Below, in pieces: positions 19,901 to 30,000 of a stretch of DNA of 64,000 nucleotides. The position numbers were made by a program, and so were the translations under genes. The notes under the pieces are model-generated. The model was not told where the DNA came from. It worked only from the letters and a program-made list of their open reading frames with translations, and searched no databases. Position 1 is the first letter of the stretch. Each line of letters starts with the position of its first letter. The DNA comes from Saccharomycopsis fibuligera x Saccharomycopsis cf. fibuligera (Eukaryota > Ascomycota > Saccharomycetes > Ascoideales > Saccharomycopsidaceae): the NCBI GenBank assembly GCA_001936135.1, contig CP012816.1, forward strand, positions 2,787,501 to 2,851,500. The letters are read 5' to 3'.

Positions 19901-19969
19901 AGCGCGCTGAATAGTGGCGGGTTGGATGGAGTGGTGAGATATAAAATGAGCTCCAAGAGAATCTGGTAA
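16949..19969 (+). CDS. EMP65: TAPT1-family ER membrane protein (Emp65-like)
   Basis: The protein is 1006 residues, against about 556 in S. cerevisiae Emp65, an ER membrane protein that works with Slp1 to protect soluble ER proteins. The TAPT1 domain starts near residue 70. Its signature KIYHDIRRQSAIKLYVMIGVLDVVDKL appears near 160-190, and NEGLVPNSFASFPKLHISNSCLN and LAWLKVLVNPTLIVIGSELLVDWIKHSYIAKYNKFKPSIYERF follow. Several hydrophobic membrane segments are visible. After about residue 420 a Ser/Asn-rich stretch of some 120 residues separates these from the last conserved segment, IGIPMLALNLVVIK, and a strong final membrane helix near 600-625. The remaining 380 residues are low complexity. 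The first 700 bases are GC rich and the rest AT rich. The start is the first ATG giving the whole domain. Confidence 0.85.
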   Translation: MPRLRRRTLSSAASTARPSSFHNLASLLSAELGILPSPSPSPSPSPSPSSSSDTHAHIRIRDSHQIEQLLHFLKVPLHLEKFMSLGLLCCLNSFLELFTILPLKLAVASCSIASSLARCPSTAVPAVPPGRKKHLLFTAYTPLVQALLILAALAALASIDTSKIYHDIRRQSAIKLYVMIGVLDVVDKLVATVGIDLLRFLFNLQFSIGAASGTTGSRSRLRFFAKFVVAFALCAVYLIAHAACLIYQTVSLNVAVNSYSNALFTLLLSSQFSEIKSTVFKKFDREGLFQNACADLTERFQLLTYLFLIGLRNLVEFDINEGLVPNSFASFPKLHISNSCLNVFRAATFLNLDFDLAWLKVLVNPTLIVIGSELLVDWIKHSYIAKYNKFKPSIYERFANVLSNDFLESVSSVSGASSAFPHHTNYDEYQSKNPKRNTPGSMSASSALNSKDGKNSTNCFSRTTSAPATPSGDYSSYTTEKIAENDNDDINRVRNSSKNSENHSKCKTEYRNKAKCQNNSTSCNHYGPSIEEITYNKINSNNNLSVRIGIPMLALNLVVIKMSWPSVVHFLFKKTSSGNYDNDNNTNYNNSFSWLPSLDTISIVILSLLMFILLLIIKLAVSLTLLRWSNKRKLKFLKNWKRYEERLLNEGIIREKVSSNDKNNTKHKSKNYHPQNKKQDLNQGKSRNDQMFGTNDFTKTSNLDANPFDPILTTSSSSPSPTPPFCNTNAISSARNLASDEQNFPYLSTPPLDLYSPDSPTAFSVATTVATNGRDGNYACGSTATNLAYPSDVVDSSPLDPENFKFGSESINVYSSSTKENDSSNDIDNFDNTYIYNHSQTQSRNHGHHTNGDSDTYTSPDVDIVHDTANIASGMNHINNKTIGIRKNNNKTDMIPNKTVASRLYNITDILHNDYEPGHFSIVGLGALDKEDVEMLYDDDDDDDDGLTLAVGGSGKKNTKKSIDQYRVKNDIKLVTKNSGRNGASALNSGGLDGVVRYKMSSKRIW

Positions 19970-20655
19970 TTGCATTTTTTTTTCCCTTTTTCTAACAAGT
20001 TTGTTCATAATCTTTTTTAGTTCAGTTTTTGATTTTGATGGTTGATTTTTTACTTTATTTTTAATTTCATTTATTTCATTTTTAATTTTTTTTTTTTTTT
20101 TTTTTAAGTTCATTTACACGTTTACTGTTAAAGTTTGTCATTTTATCTTACTAATTCACCTATAACATTCATATGCATACTAGCGCATAAACTATTATGC
20201 TCAATTCAACGACAGAATATTATATATCATCTTAAAAGCTACGGTATCGTACCTAGTTACTGTCTATATACGCTAACCACAAAATTGTATTTGTAGTTCA
20301 ACTGAAAACAATGCTTTAGATGATCAACAGCAAAATTGCTGCTTTTTCTACCTACATTATTCGCTGTATCGATCGCTGCCTAGACATAATGTTACATCAT
20401 AGAATACCATTACTTATCTTTCTTTGATAGCGGCAGTGCTAGTTATCTTATTGGCTGTCAACAGCAAATTTGAAGTTCGGCAAGAATGCCAGCATGTAAG
20501 CTCTTTAAATTCGGAGAGATGAGTATAGCCTACTTTGGCTCCATCCTTTGGTAATCGCACATGTACCCAGTCTTAAGATGTGTAAAACTTTGTTTGTTCA
20601 CTGTTCGAAGTGATCTCAAAATTATTTCAGAAAAGTCTTCCCGTCTGACCGCTAA
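19970..20655. other. Gap between EMP65 and SPP2 3' ends
   Basis: These 686 AT-rich bases lie between convergent genes, with a T20 tract at 20086-20105. I scanned both strands for small genes and tRNA boxes and found nothing to support. Confidence 0.5.
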
Positions 20656-21597
20656 TTAGCCTTGCCTCTGATTAAGTTCTTTCTCGTTTATAATTTTTCC
20701 GGTCTCTTTGTCTCTCATCACCACCGGAGTATACCGCATTATCTCCCTCTTTTTCCCTCTACTGGTGCCATTACCAATACCAGTAACTGGCATTGGCACT
20801 GGTTTGGCACCAATACCGAGAAACTCTTGTCTTTGAACAGAATTGCGTATCCTGTCTGCAACAGCATTTTTTTTAGCATCACCATCACCACTGCTGTCAT
20901 AATCATTTTCTGCTTCTCTCTTATCTTTACCTTTATTTTTATCTTCCTCATCTTTCCAACCTAGGCCTCTGAGAAAAGCTGCGCCAAATTGTTCAACAGG
21001 GACACGCTGATAGCTCTCCAAAGTAGGATTGTCTGCTCCTTGGCCGGCAGTATCAGCTTCAACATTTTTCGCTTCGGACAGCCGTTGCCTTGATTGGTGC
21101 GGCGTTTTGTCTTTATTCGAAAGCAAACTCAGATCTCGGCGTTCATCTGTATAATCGCTGTCAGCTCTTTTGGTGTTTTCAGCCAAATTAATCCCGTAAT
21201 GTAAATTCTCATCAAAATCGTCATTTTTGCTATTTGTTTGCTGTTGTTGCTGCTGCTGTAATATTTCTGCGGGTGTCAACTTCCTGGAAGCCGGTGGATT
21301 AATAACAAGCTTTGCAGAGGTTTTCTGTAACTTAGCTTCTTCTTCAGCTTGATGGTCGTAACTTCGAATTGTAACAATTTTCTCATTATCATCATCGTCG
21401 TCATCTTGTTTGCCTAAAAGTCCGTGGCTCTTCGCTAGCTTGCCTTTGGCTGACTTTGCTTCATTCTTCTTATTTAAAGGGATTGCTTTATTGCTTTTGA
21501 GCGAAAAACCGCCAAACTTTTTTAAAGAAGAACCAGTGCTTTTGCTTTCCTTCAGGACCTTGCTGTTTCTGGAATTGAGCGATATCTTCAACGGCAT
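20656..21597 (-). CDS. SPP2: Spliceosome activation factor Spp2 (G-patch, GPKOW-like)
   Basis: The protein is 313 residues. Spp2 uses a G-patch-like motif to recruit and stimulate the DEAH helicase Prp2 just before the first step of splicing. The diagnostic segment ESYQRVPVEQFGAAFLRGLGW lies at 194-214. The C-terminal part RPVVMRDKETGKII-like (RYTPVVMRDKETGKII) also fits the family. The N-terminal half is basic and polar, with a hexa-aspartate run (65-70) and a run of seven Gln (114-120). It is longer than S. cerevisiae Spp2 (185 residues), nearly all in unstructured sequence. Start ATG 21597. Confidence 0.85.
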   Translation of the reverse strand: MPLKISLNSRNSKVLKESKSTGSSLKKFGGFSLKSNKAIPLNKKNEAKSAKGKLAKSHGLLGKQDDDDDDNEKIVTIRSYDHQAEEEAKLQKTSAKLVINPPASRKLTPAEILQQQQQQQTNSKNDDFDENLHYGINLAENTKRADSDYTDERRDLSLLSNKDKTPHQSRQRLSEAKNVEADTAGQGADNPTLESYQRVPVEQFGAAFLRGLGWKDEEDKNKGKDKREAENDYDSSGDGDAKKNAVADRIRNSVQRQEFLGIGAKPVPMPVTGIGNGTSRGKKREIMRYTPVVMRDKETGKIINEKELNQRQG

Positions 21598-21687
21598 GCT
21601 TCTCAGGATTTATTGCAGTAATTCTTGTTACTCTTTTTTTAATGGAAGTTGTTGTACTTTGACCATCTCATGTGTTTTTTGTACTTA

Positions 21688-21726
<39 letters not shown>

Positions 21727-21931
21727 AAATGATGATGTACCATCACAGCGGAAATTAAAATATTGCATCAGCGAGCAATAAGAAAACTGTCATTTCCGTC
21801 TCCCCACAATATATCACTTCAAAATTGATCTAATATTTGTCAGCATAAAGAACACACAACACAATTTCTTTTATCTGTAATTTCTTTTATCTGCAACAAT
21901 ACCCAGAATCTCAATAAGCAAATTCAAGAAA
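21598..21931. promoter_or_regulatory. Shared SPP2-PEX10 divergent promoter with a T35 tract
   Basis: The 334-bp spacer contains an unbroken T35 run at 21691-21725, roughly central. That suits a nucleosome-free divergent promoter. A short duplication, tttcttttatctg-like, sits near 21866-21895. Confidence 0.6.
21691..21725. repeat. Poly-T tract, 35 bases
   Basis: One of the two longest homopolymers in the window, centred in the SPP2-PEX10 divergent promoter. Confidence 0.95.
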
Positions 21932-23056
21932 ATGCCAGAAATGCCGGAAATGGGAGGTAGCCCGCCACCAAAAATATTACCTCAGCAAGATAAAATCTTT
22001 CCATATGCTGACTCCTCCGCCATTGTACGAGCCCATCAAAAAGACTCATATTACGAAACTTACCTTCATCAGCTTCTCCAAGACTCTATACGACCATTCA
22101 TCGGCCAAAGATTTATGATACGCCATAGCGATAAACTCTTAACTGTGGCCAAATTCGCATATTTAGCTTTGACAACATTACGCAATACTCGCACCTTGGG
22201 AGAAGAATACGTTGATTTGATTTATGTCACCAATAAGAATGGTACGCGGTTGCCCAATCTTTGGAAACGTCTTGGATTTGTGCTTTCTTATTCAGTATTA
22301 CCTTTGGCTCTTGCTAAGCTTATGAGCTGGTTGATGGCTTGCAATGGTGCCGATACCAATGATGAGGATAGTGATAGTGATGATGAGAAGGATGGCGAGA
22401 ACAAAACGCCAAAAAACCGAATCACGAAGTTTGCCAGTGAATATTTTGTGCCCATTCTCAAAAGGGCCAATTCTGCAATGGAGGTAAACTTGGCAATTTT
22501 TTATTTATTTGGCACATATTATAATCTCAGCAAGCGAGTTTTTGGTTTACGATATGCTTTTGGCCACCGCATTGATAGCCAAACATTACTGAATAATAAG
22601 CCATCAGTGGGTTACGAGATCCTTGGTTTGTTAATGGTGCTTAAAGTGGCCTCCAATTACACAGCAGAAATTTCCTCGTTTTTGAACAACAAGTTGCTCA
22701 GCTACAGTGGGAAGCACGCGCATAATACACATGAAAAAGACTCTCAGCAAAATAGAGACGGTAAAAACAAGATTTTGAAAAATAATGAGTGGCTAGTCTA
22801 TGACTTGAAAAGTGCCATTAGAGTAGGTAAAGCCACGGCATCACAAGACATTGATTTATCAGACCCTAAAAAATTACCATATTTGCAAGCTAGTTCTCGA
22901 AAATGCATGCTTTGTTTGTCCAGTATGGTAAACCCTACCTCATTGCCCTGTGGCCATTTGACTTGCTGGAACTGCATCATTGACTGGTGCAAAGATCATA
23001 ACAATTGTCCATTATGTCGTAATGTCATTGATAATAAGCTTGTACCTTTACAATGA
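21932..23056 (+). CDS. PEX10: Peroxisomal RING E3 ubiquitin ligase Pex10
   Basis: The protein is 374 residues. Pex10 is one of three RING peroxins (with Pex2 and Pex12) that form the retro-translocation channel and ubiquitinate Pex5 for recycling. The N-terminal Pex2/Pex12 domain includes LGEEYVDLIYVTN and FYLFGTYYNLSKRVFGLRY, which match the family. The C3HC4 RING spans about 324-361: CMLCLSSMVNPTSLPCGHLTCWNC then CPLC. An acidic stretch (about 140-155) and a polar loop (about 265-285) are the only low-complexity parts. The start is the first of several close ATGs (MPEMPEMGG). Confidence 0.95.
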   Translation: MPEMPEMGGSPPPKILPQQDKIFPYADSSAIVRAHQKDSYYETYLHQLLQDSIRPFIGQRFMIRHSDKLLTVAKFAYLALTTLRNTRTLGEEYVDLIYVTNKNGTRLPNLWKRLGFVLSYSVLPLALAKLMSWLMACNGADTNDEDSDSDDEKDGENKTPKNRITKFASEYFVPILKRANSAMEVNLAIFYLFGTYYNLSKRVFGLRYAFGHRIDSQTLLNNKPSVGYEILGLLMVLKVASNYTAEISSFLNNKLLSYSGKHAHNTHEKDSQQNRDGKNKILKNNEWLVYDLKSAIRVGKATASQDIDLSDPKKLPYLQASSRKCMLCLSSMVNPTSLPCGHLTCWNCIIDWCKDHNNCPLCRNVIDNKLVPLQ

Positions 23057-23409
23057 TCTGTCTTGAAAGGGAATTTATAGGCAATTGTACTACAAATAAT
23101 ATGAAATAAAAATACTGAATACAATTTTGACTCAAACAATTCAGAATTTATTGTAGTTATGTTGAATGAAAATGCGGAGAATTAAACTAAAGTGTAATTT
23201 ATACATGAAACATGAAAAGTAGATGCGACTAAGTGCTGAAAGTTAGTACATATAGTATTGTAACAATTGATATACGTAGAATGAATTTTAAAAAATGGCA
23301 TAACATATTAGAGTTAACCACTTTTTAGGTATTAATTTTTTTTTTTATAATAGTTTCAAGTGAAAGTTTTTCAATGATCTATAATGTATATAACCCATCT
23401 GTACTCACC
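23057..23409. other. Gap between PEX10 and HEL2 3' ends
   Basis: 353 AT-rich bases lie between convergent genes. Only candidate 3'-processing sequence is seen (for example, aataaaaatactgaat near 23105). Confidence 0.6.
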
Positions 23410-25710
23410 TCAAATACCAAGATGAAACAATACTTGCTTTTGCTTCTTCTTTTTCTTGCTATTACTGCTTTCTAAATTCTGCGATTCCCCATTTTCGACG
23501 TCTTCTGTATTTTGCTTACCCCACTGTTTTGGATCATAATCGATTTCATTAACTCTTGGAATTGGTTTCTTGTTAGATTTTGGCAATTCTGGGAACTCGC
23601 TGCTATTCAAATTGTTGTTGCTATTGCTTCTGCTATCATCGGAATGGCTAGTGATTTGTAAAGAGGTACTGGTTTTTGGTCTGCTAACAGTTATTCTGAC
23701 ATTTGATTTGCCATTAGGTAAATTTGAGGACAATGCAGTTTTTCCTTTACTGTTAGGTTTTGATGTTGCAGAAGTATATTTTACAGTTCGGTTGATCTTT
23801 GGTGCAGTGTTGACTTGGGTTGGTAACGAAGGGAAATCCGATGCCAACAGAGAGAAAGATCCTTGTTTGGACGAAGAAGCAGAGGAATTTTTGTTCTTGC
23901 TGTTATTATTATCCGCCCAATTAGCAGAACTGTCACTGAGTCTTAGCTTAGCAAAATCCGAAGCATTGATAGATGGTGATGCGGATCTTGAAGATGAGGC
24001 TGACGTTGATGTAGATGCTGAAGTCACAAATGGTTTTTTTTTTGTGAGGGTTTTATATCTTACTGTATTATTTAAAACCGGTGCTTTATTAGCTGGTGCT
24101 TGGAGAGCTGGAAATGCTTCACTCAGTGATTGAGTCCTACTACTGCCCCAGCTAGCATTGGAATTAGCTAATAATGACTTACTCCCACCGAGAACAGGAA
24201 AAGCGGCATTAGATTTCGATTGTTTTACGGAAGGATTAGGTTGACCTGTCCACACTGGCTTTCCGTGATTAGCCGCACTGGAAGATGCGCCATGCAACAA
24301 TGGAAACTGATCTTCTTGAGATCTTGTTGGTTGAGCTTGTTCGGCTTGCTTGAAATAATCCGACGCCAATTGCTTTAATTCTCTTCTTTTTTTGTTGTTT
24401 TTTGGGAGTAATTCGGTAATTTCGTGGATCAAGAACGAAAGTTCCTCAGTGTTGTTACCTGAAAAAAGTTCCTGATATTGAAAAAATAAATCCTCAGCAG
24501 ATAATCTATCATTTTTCAAAAAATCTTTATTTATTTGCAAGAATGAACTAAATCCGTTTTCTGTTTGCGCCAAATAGTGTTTGGCTCTTTCTTCTAATCT
24601 TCTTCTCTTGGTATCATAACTATCTCTTGGCTCATTATCAGCTGACCCTCCATTAACGGGCTGGAACGTACTCAATGAGGACTGATATCTTCTACTAGAG
24701 CCATTGCCACCACTGGGGGCAAAGGAACCATAATTTGTGCCAATTGTTTGCAAAGTACGACTGTTACCGACTAGCGATTTATGCTCGTTTATCATATGTG
24801 CCCTCAAGGATAACTCATCAGCAAAGGCCACGAATTTCTTGTCCAAGCATGACTGAACGGTACATATGAAATGGTCTCTAGTAAAATGCGAGTACAATTC
24901 TTCATAGTTTCTGAAATAGTTTGGATTTGCCGGATCAATTTGGTTGCAAACATGACATTTTTCGTGTCTGTCTCTTAAATGTACCAACTTTTCATCGTCG
25001 CTGTAAAACATTTCATGCGAACAAAATTGGCATCTTGGATGACCAGTAAAGCCATTATCATCACCAGATCTTTGATGTCTCTTCAACTGAGCATATGTGA
25101 ATAGTTTTAACTCTTGAGGAAAGAACTTTTTATGATTAGCACAAATAAAGCAATAATATCTGTCATGCTCATTTCTCACATGGTCTGATAATTGCTTGAA
25201 AGTTTTGAATTCTTGCTCGCACTCGTCAAAAGTACACACATTTTTCAACAATCCCAAGGTGCCCTCTTTGGCAGCATTTGATGTAAAGCTCACTTTATAT
25301 TTCTCATTCACTTCCACAATATCAGAAGCACTAAACTCGTTGTAGTTGCGGTCGGTGATCTCAGATACTATTGTATTGTCTTTATTCTCGGTACGACACA
25401 CGATACATAATTCCTTCTCATATAATGCTCGTTGACGAAGAAAACACTTCTGACAAATTACATGATTGCAGTCTGAGATAGCTGCAAACGCTATTCTCTC
25501 GGTACAGATAATACATCTGTCCATTTCGGCGTCGGACTCGGAGTCTAAGTCTTCAGTAGCCTTAACAGGAGCCAGCTGATTTCTTCGTGGGCCAGCGGCT
25601 CTTGAACGTTGTGCTCTTTTGAAAGGTTTGCCTTTGTTGCTAGAAGTTGCGCCTGAGTTTCTCTTTGCAGGGCGCTCGCTATTTCCGGAGGTGTGTCTGT
25701 TCTCACTCAT
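23410..25710 (-). CDS. HEL2: Ribosome-collision E3 ubiquitin ligase Hel2 (ZNF598 homologue)
   Basis: The protein is 766 residues. Hel2 senses collided ribosomes and ubiquitinates uS10 and other 40S proteins to start ribosome quality control. The C3HC4-type RING lies at 66-105 (CIICTERIAFAAISDCNHVICQKCF then CIVC). A series of C2H2-type fingers follows at about 165-320: CTFDECEQEFKTFKQLSDHVRNEHD, the CQFCSHEMFYSDDEKLVHLRDRHEKCHVC segment and CTVQSCLDKKFVAF...HMINEH. The N-terminus is basic, as expected of a ribosome binder. The C-terminal half is Ser/Asn/Lys rich with repeated short ALSNAFPALQ/FPSLP/FPELP motifs, which also occur in the yeast protein. The length is slightly above S. cerevisiae (639). 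Confidence 0.95.
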   Translation of the reverse strand: MSENRHTSGNSERPAKRNSGATSSNKGKPFKRAQRSRAAGPRRNQLAPVKATEDLDSESDAEMDRCIICTERIAFAAISDCNHVICQKCFLRQRALYEKELCIVCRTENKDNTIVSEITDRNYNEFSASDIVEVNEKYKVSFTSNAAKEGTLGLLKNVCTFDECEQEFKTFKQLSDHVRNEHDRYYCFICANHKKFFPQELKLFTYAQLKRHQRSGDDNGFTGHPRCQFCSHEMFYSDDEKLVHLRDRHEKCHVCNQIDPANPNYFRNYEELYSHFTRDHFICTVQSCLDKKFVAFADELSLRAHMINEHKSLVGNSRTLQTIGTNYGSFAPSGGNGSSRRYQSSLSTFQPVNGGSADNEPRDSYDTKRRRLEERAKHYLAQTENGFSSFLQINKDFLKNDRLSAEDLFFQYQELFSGNNTEELSFLIHEITELLPKNNKKRRELKQLASDYFKQAEQAQPTRSQEDQFPLLHGASSSAANHGKPVWTGQPNPSVKQSKSNAAFPVLGGSKSLLANSNASWGSSRTQSLSEAFPALQAPANKAPVLNNTVRYKTLTKKKPFVTSASTSTSASSSRSASPSINASDFAKLRLSDSSANWADNNNSKNKNSSASSSKQGSFSLLASDFPSLPTQVNTAPKINRTVKYTSATSKPNSKGKTALSSNLPNGKSNVRITVSRPKTSTSLQITSHSDDSRSNSNNNLNSSEFPELPKSNKKPIPRVNEIDYDPKQWGKQNTEDVENGESQNLESSNSKKKKKQKQVLFHLGI

Positions 25711-26053
25711 GGCAATTGGCGTGTATATTCAAAAAAAAAAAAAAAAAAAAAAAAGGCAGGCTAGAAATTATGCAAAGCTTTCAAAACGTAGTATCTGAGG
25801 GGCCTGGGCTCAAGGAAGTAAATTAGTGGCATATCATGTCCTCTGGGGTCTGAACCTCATAAACTGATTCAGTCCAAGCAGAAAATTTTTTGCTTTTTCT
25901 ATGCAAAACTGTTCCAATGTCCGACTGCGTGCGCCCAGCATCTTCTGGGTGGTGGCGATGGATCTCTACGACAGTTTAAATTAAATAGTTTTTAATTCTC
26001 ACAGTGAACGAGAATACTATGTATGCTCAAATCAAAGCACTGCCAACTCAATC
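25711..26053. promoter_or_regulatory. Shared HEL2-GEP4 divergent promoter with an A24 tract
   Basis: The 343-bp spacer has an A24 run at 25731-25754 immediately upstream of HEL2. No TATA box was recognised. Confidence 0.55.
25731..25754. repeat. Poly-A tract, 24 bases
   Basis: An uninterrupted A24 starts 21 bases from the HEL2 start codon, on its upstream side. Confidence 0.95.
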
Positions 26054-26717
26054 ATGAACATAAGCGCTACTTTAAACGTATTCCGTCTCTTAGCCAATCC
26101 TAGTTTGTGTCTCCCGCATCACCAGGTACCCACCTTCAACGAGCTTTTTTTCCCGCTTTCCAAGATTGCAGACCTCAGTCCGGAGATCAAGGCCATTGTG
26201 CTAGATAAAGACAACTGCTTCGCCAAAAACTACGATGACAAGGTGTGGCACGAGTACGAGGTAAGTAACATGTTTTGGATTCCCGACTTCTCAGATATCA
26301 TTTTCTGACCTTTCACCCTAGAAAAAATGGGCTTTCATGAAAGAGACTTATCCAAATGCCACTCTCTTGATTGTCAGTAATTCTGCAGGAACCCTCGACG
26401 ATGCGGGCCATAAAGAAGCAGAGAGATTAGAGAAGAATACTGGTGTACCTGTGCTAAGGCACAACACTAAAAAGCCTGGCTGTTATCCTGAGATATTGAA
26501 TTATTTTCGGGATAGGAAGATTATTGATAAACCTTCTCAGATCGCTGTGGTGGGTGATAGACTATTCACGGACATGCTAATGGCTAACATGATGGGTGCT
26601 CGTGGTGTGTGGATAAGCAAAGGAGTAGTAGAATCTCAAAGCGCGATTTGTAAAATCGAGCGCTCGATGTATGATGCTCTCATCAAAAGGCGTTTTGTTG
26701 CTCCTCAACCGAAGTGA
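26054..26717 (+). CDS. GEP4: Mitochondrial phosphatidylglycerophosphatase, spliced (26054-26260, 26322-26717)
   Basis: The product is 200 residues after splicing. Gep4 is a HAD-type phosphatase of the inner mitochondrial membrane that converts phosphatidylglycerophosphate to phosphatidylglycerol for cardiolipin. The nucleophile motif VLDKDNC places Asp51 and Asp53. SNSAGT supplies motif II, KKPGC motif III, and VGDRLFTDML motif IV. Exon 1 ends WHEYE and exon 2 begins KKWAFMKETYPNA. They are joined at a phase-0 intron of 61 nt (26261-26321) with GTAAGT donor, a CTGAC-type branch (near 26305) and CCTAG acceptor. Without splicing the frame breaks, so the intron is required. S. cerevisiae GEP4 (185 residues) has no intron. 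Confidence 0.93.
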
Positions 26718-27014
26718 GTTCAATACCAAGAAATTAAAGCTTATAATTATGGGCTGGTATTTCATCTTTTACGGGCATCGGCAAATTTATAATAACAATG
26801 AACATTCTGTTGTAAATAGGAATGGTGTTTAATGTACAGTAGACATCACCAAGTATGCTGATAATGTAAATAAAAACACAAAGAAAAAAAATAATCTAGA
26901 ACTTTTAAGAAATAAAAATATGATAAACCAGTTAGAAATCGACAATAAAAATAAAAAAAAATAAAAAAAAGAAAAGAAGAGAAAACTAGTAAATCGCATA
27001 GTTAACTAAACTTA
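26718..27014. other. GEP4-TRA1 convergent 3' region
   Basis: 297 bases, A-rich toward 26870-26990. No gene was seen. Confidence 0.5.
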
Positions 27015-30000
27015 TCACAAATATGCTCTCCACAAAGAGTCAAGTTGGGCAAGACTGCGTGGATTTACTGCTTGAGAAATCAAATTATTGATATTTTGTG
27101 TAGAAATAAGAGTATTAGCATCGACAAATCCAACTTTTGCAACCTTTGCAATGATCAAATCTGTATTGAGACGAACAATTTCACGTAAATATGGGCCTTG
27201 TGCACTAGTGCGTAAGTGTTGAGCAAACCAAGAAACAATTTCATCTCTAACAAACAAACTCAAGTAGTGTTCTAGTTCAAATTCTGGTTCAGAAAGACAT
27301 CTCGCCATAATCAAGACATATACACTCATTATACCTTCCAAGCCAATATCTCCGATAAATTTTTGTATATTTGGAGTCAACCTGAATGGAACAGGCTCTG
27401 AATTATGTAAAACTGGAGCCTTGCGTTGTTGATTAGGACTCAAAAGAGTAGTAGTGACATTTGATGGAACAGTCACATTGTTTGTTTTGTTTGGAAGCAT
27501 TTCGGATGTCCAAATATCTCCTGAGCTCAAGTTGATATGAATTTTGTGTGGTTGACGACCAGTGATACTCATCATAAACGTCATGAATACAAAAGAAGCG
27601 TATTGGGAGCTAAATTGTTTTTTGAATAACCAAAAATCTTCAAATTTTGAATAAAGTTTAACAAAATAATTATGAACAATGTTGGATGGTACAAACAAGG
27701 CTTGAATTGCACTGAAAACTTCTGTTTTTAAGCTAATCACATCCGGTCGTGGAAGCGCAACATTTAAAGCTTCTCTCATTTTTGCTGCAGCATAGAAAAA
27801 TGGCTCTTCAAAACCTTGACCCTTATCCTTGCAATACTGCTCATATATGTTATGTAACGTTACGCTTTCATTTTCAGTTTTTAAGATTCGAATATGTGGT
27901 GATAATGCAACTGCAATTGGAACAGTAAATTTAATATTACGCGAACGGCTTTGCACTTTTTTATCAAACACGCCACTTAAAAGGCGGAAAAGCTGAAATA
28001 TTCTTTCTTCGCGTCTAGAATGTCTGTTGGATGGGAACTGTACAGAAAATTGGTGAATTGAGCCATCATGACCACGTATTTGAAGTCTTTTGAAGCATGA
28101 AGTATAGCCACGCACAATCTCTAATGTGGGTAAAAACCTATCAATTTTTATAAAATGGTTATTGCTATCCCTATTCAACAAATATTGGCCTGGAACTTCA
28201 ATATCCTCGAATCTTTGATGATGAAATTCTGCTAAATGAGGACACAAATTTTCTAAATTAATTTTGTTAAATCTTCTGTCCAATTTATTTTCCAATCCAG
28301 CTCTCCATTTCAACAATTTTGAAATATATTCCAAAAAATTTGGCTTACTATGAATCAAATCCTTTTCAAATTCAAGACGAATCATTCTTGGCAATACAGT
28401 TCCAGCAAATCTTGCAATGTTATTTTCCATTTGCTGTGGCAATTTCATATCTTCTGCCTGACTGGCCATCCTGTTGTAGGACTGAATACCGTCATTTAAA
28501 AGAGCAACAACAAGTCTATATGCATCTTCATCAGCGTTGGATTTGAATCTTTGTGTAACTTGATCCACTAAAAGTTCAAGAGACAACGCCAATAAAGGAT
28601 AAGATGTCTTAGAAATAAGCATAATTTCTTCAACGTATTCCCAAGGTTGGCCAGATCCGTGAAGTGGCGTTCCTGATTTTCTGGTTTCAATTGGGGTTTT
28701 AGCTACCGTGGTACCTTTTTCACTAGCTACTGTTGTCTTCTCAGCATTTTCTTCTTTTGGATTCGAGGTGACCGGAGTTTGAGCTTTACTCTCATTAATA
28801 ATATTACTATTGGCAGACTTGCTCTCCAAAGCTTCCTTCATTTGATCTTTGAGCTTCCTCTCATCTTTTACGTTTCCTTGTGCCTTACTTACTTCTTCTT
28901 CTTTCTTTTTTTCCTTTTGATTATCCGTTTTATCTTCTTTACTTTTATCAAAATTACCTTCATTCTTTGTTTTCTCCACAGCTTCTGTCTCACTTACTTT
29001 CAAGTTTTCCATAGCGGTGTCCTGTTTTATGCTTTCCACTTGAGCCGTTAACTGTTGAGATTTTTTTCCAGAGCTATCAGTATCTTTACTTTCAGGCTTT
29101 TCGTCACCAAGTTCATTTTCCTGAGAAATTTTATTAGTGATATCTTCCATTTTAACGTCATTATCACCAGATTTTTCTTCTGTATTCTCAGTTACCTTTT
29201 TAGGTACTTCGCCCTCCGCTGCTGTATCTTTTGAAAGCTCATTCTTTTTACTGACATCCTCACCTGGCTTGTTTTCCTTTTCTTTATCAATCTGCTTTTG
29301 TTCCTTCTCTTTCTCAGGCTCTCCTTTTACCTCATTATCTATTGGTTTCTGCTCATCCTTTGCATCTTGTGACATTTTCAAGCATTCTTTAATTTCAACT
29401 TCTTTTCCAGTTGATGCCTGATTTTCAGTACTATCTTTTGACTTTGAAGCATCTTGCATTTTAACATCTTTTTTCACATTTTCTGGTTTTACTTGAGGCG
29501 TTTTTTCTTTATTCTTTGCAACTTGAGCATTAGCATTTTGAGCGGCAATTTGTTTTTGAATAGCAACAAAATCGTCTTTTGTGGTTCTCAAAGGGAAATG
29601 AAGAGCCTGTGGGTAGCTTTTTGCAATCATTATCAAAATACTTCTAACAAGCTTTGCTTCTCTATGCGATAACGAAGTCAACAACTGGGGAATGTAAGTA
29701 CACCAGTACCAGACTGGAACTTCACCTTTATACTTTTGAAACTCAGTTGCAAAAGTGCTATTTTGATCATCTAGGCTAATAAGCCACAAGATTAAAGCTA
29801 ACAATTTTCTTGACTTTTCACTTTTGTAAAGGCCACTAGCATTTAAAAAACACGTTAAAGCATTACCAGCATACTTCATATAATGCACTTGATTCTGGGC
29901 TTGGCTTTGGGTGGCTTGTCTAAATAATTTATAGTTGAAGAACCCCCACTCAGCCCAAGCATTAGGCAAATTATTATCAAGCTGAACCGCAGTTGCAAAA

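Noticed and set aside
23570-24133. 187-codon plus-strand frame opposite HEL2
   Set aside because: It is antisense to the Ser/Lys-rich part of HEL2 and is leucine-rich only for that reason.
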